A stretch of DNA of 64,000 bases, taken from the NCBI RefSeq assembly GCF_009764685.1, contig NZ_VHLM01000004.1, forward strand, positions 62,001-126,000, written 5' to 3'. Under the pieces are notes generated by a model, which did not search any database, was not told the DNA's origin, and was given only the letters and a program-made list of their open reading frames with translations. How positions within the stretch are numbered: the first letter of the stretch is position 1; each line of letters opens with the position of its first letter. Positions 63,394 through 64,000 of the stretch are shown one piece after another. The translations under genes were made by a program, and so were the position numbers. The stretch comes from Flavobacterium sp. I-STPP5a. GTDB lineage: Bacteria > Bacteroidota > Bacteroidia > Flavobacteriales > Flavobacteriaceae.

Positions 63394-64000
63394 TTTGAAA
63401 ATATAATTTAAAAGTAGTTCCTTTGTCAACTTCGCTAGAAACGGTAACTTTACCACCTATAGCTTCTATTTGATTTTTTGTAATAAATAGTCCAATACCT
63501 CGGGCATCATCATTTTTATGAAAAGTTTTATACATACCAAAAATCTTATCTCCGTTTTGTTTTAAATCAATTCCTAGCCCATTGTCTTCAACACTTAGTA
63601 TTAGGGTATCATTTTCTGTTATAGCAGTAAGTTTGATAAAGGCTTGTCTATTGTCTGATTTATACTTTATTGAATTCGATAAAAAATTCAATAAGATGCT
63701 CTCTACGTAGGCTGGAATACCTAAAACAAATACATCACTTTTTACTTCATTTGAAATATATACTTGTGCATTTTTAGCTAGAATTTGTATGTTGTTGATG
63801 CTGTTTTCAATTGCTTCACTTAAATTAACGGGTGCTATGTTCTCTGTTATAGTGGTATTCATAATCACTACTTCATTTAGATGTCCAATAGTATCCTTTA
63901 AGTTTTTTGAAGCCAAATCTAGTAGTTGAATGATTTCATTATCGGCATAAGAAGGATTTTCATATAAAAGCAAATCTAACATCATAGCAATATTGCCAGA
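63386..64000 (-). CDS. Sensor histidine kinase, C-terminal part (truncated by window end)
   Basis: The frame is open to the window edge and the true start lies upstream. The visible part includes the end of a dimerisation helix (SGNIAMMLDLLLYENPSYADN), the region NLKDTIGHLNEVV, and a HATPase domain with N-box ILLNFLSNSIKYKSD, SVEDNGLGIDL and GIGLFITKNQIEAIGG ending TFKLYFQNA. The phosphoacceptor histidine is off the window. It overlaps the receiver gene by 8 bases and the two form a pair. The sensor part is unknown. Confidence 0.9.
   Translation of the reverse strand, partial: SGNIAMMLDLLLYENPSYADNEIIQLLDLASKNLKDTIGHLNEVVIMNTTITENIAPVNLSEAIENSINNIQILAKNAQVYISNEVKSDVFVLGIPAYVESILLNFLSNSIKYKSDNRQAFIKLTAITENDTLILSVEDNGLGIDLKQNGDKIFGMYKTFHKNDDARGIGLFITKNQIEAIGGKVTVSSEVDKGTTFKLYFQNA

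Noticed and set aside
1..64000. tRNA, rRNA and CRISPR arrays
   Set aside because: I found no tRNA-like cloverleaf, no rRNA-like segment and no regular direct repeats with spacers by reading the sequence.

Overview
The window is chromosomal DNA from a member of the Bacteroidota, most likely Flavobacterium or a close flavobacterial relative. The evidence is the AT-rich composition, promoter candidates of the TTG-N17-23-TAnnTTTG type, A-rich leaders instead of strong Shine-Dalgarno sites, many lipoproteins, a SusC-like TonB-dependent receptor, and small families typical of flavobacteria (DUF6787, DUF6146, DUF6095, DUF6048, DUF6452 types). I saw no rRNA, tRNA or CRISPR array.

Positions 1-9970 are a defence region. 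The 3' end of hsdM is followed by hsdS, two DUF262-family (GmrSD-like) proteins, hsdR and a YgjP-type zinc metallopeptidase. All these genes overlap by 4-14 bases, so they form one translationally coupled operon: a type I restriction-modification system with a probable type IV-like nuclease pair built in. A DUF2130 coiled-coil protein with a nuclease-like motif follows. Positions 10.0-13.5 kb hold unrecognised small genes, an XRE repressor divergent from a small gene with a palindromic operator candidate in between, and a serine recombinase. This is consistent with an accessory island.

Positions 13.5-19.8 kb, all on the minus strand, encode exported proteins: lipoproteins, a WG-repeat protein and a large BNR/MORN/zinc-cluster protein. 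They are followed by a LytS/LytTR two-component pair (19.8-23.6 kb) and an intact TIGR02757-family gene next to a truncated paralogue.

From about 25 kb the content is mostly core: a LolD-type ABC ATPase, msrA, small membrane and lipoprotein genes, serA-serC with a LuxC-type acyl-CoA reductase and a divergent ferredoxin, a TonB-dependent receptor, ychF, and parE/parC with a HEPN-MNT pair between them. Then come TerC, a Qnr-like pentapeptide protein, murQ, an Lrp regulator divergent from a histidine decarboxylase, a ZIP transporter, RNA methyltransferases including rlmD, OsmC, cysM, a Smr-domain protein, a RarD-type permease, a cysteine desulfurase and a histidine kinase/response regulator pair cut by the window end.

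Three genome-plasticity signals stand out. A 211-bp MITE-like element with perfect 20-bp inverted ends and an 8-bp target duplication interrupts an NADPH-dependent FMN reductase gene (37829-38575). Four dispersed intergenic repeats share their ends but carry different, self-complementary arms (25.1, 29.6, 37.6 and 45.7 kb). A decayed sensor-protein N-terminus lies at 56.0-56.2 kb. Identifications rest on motif recognition in the translated sequence; no database search was run.
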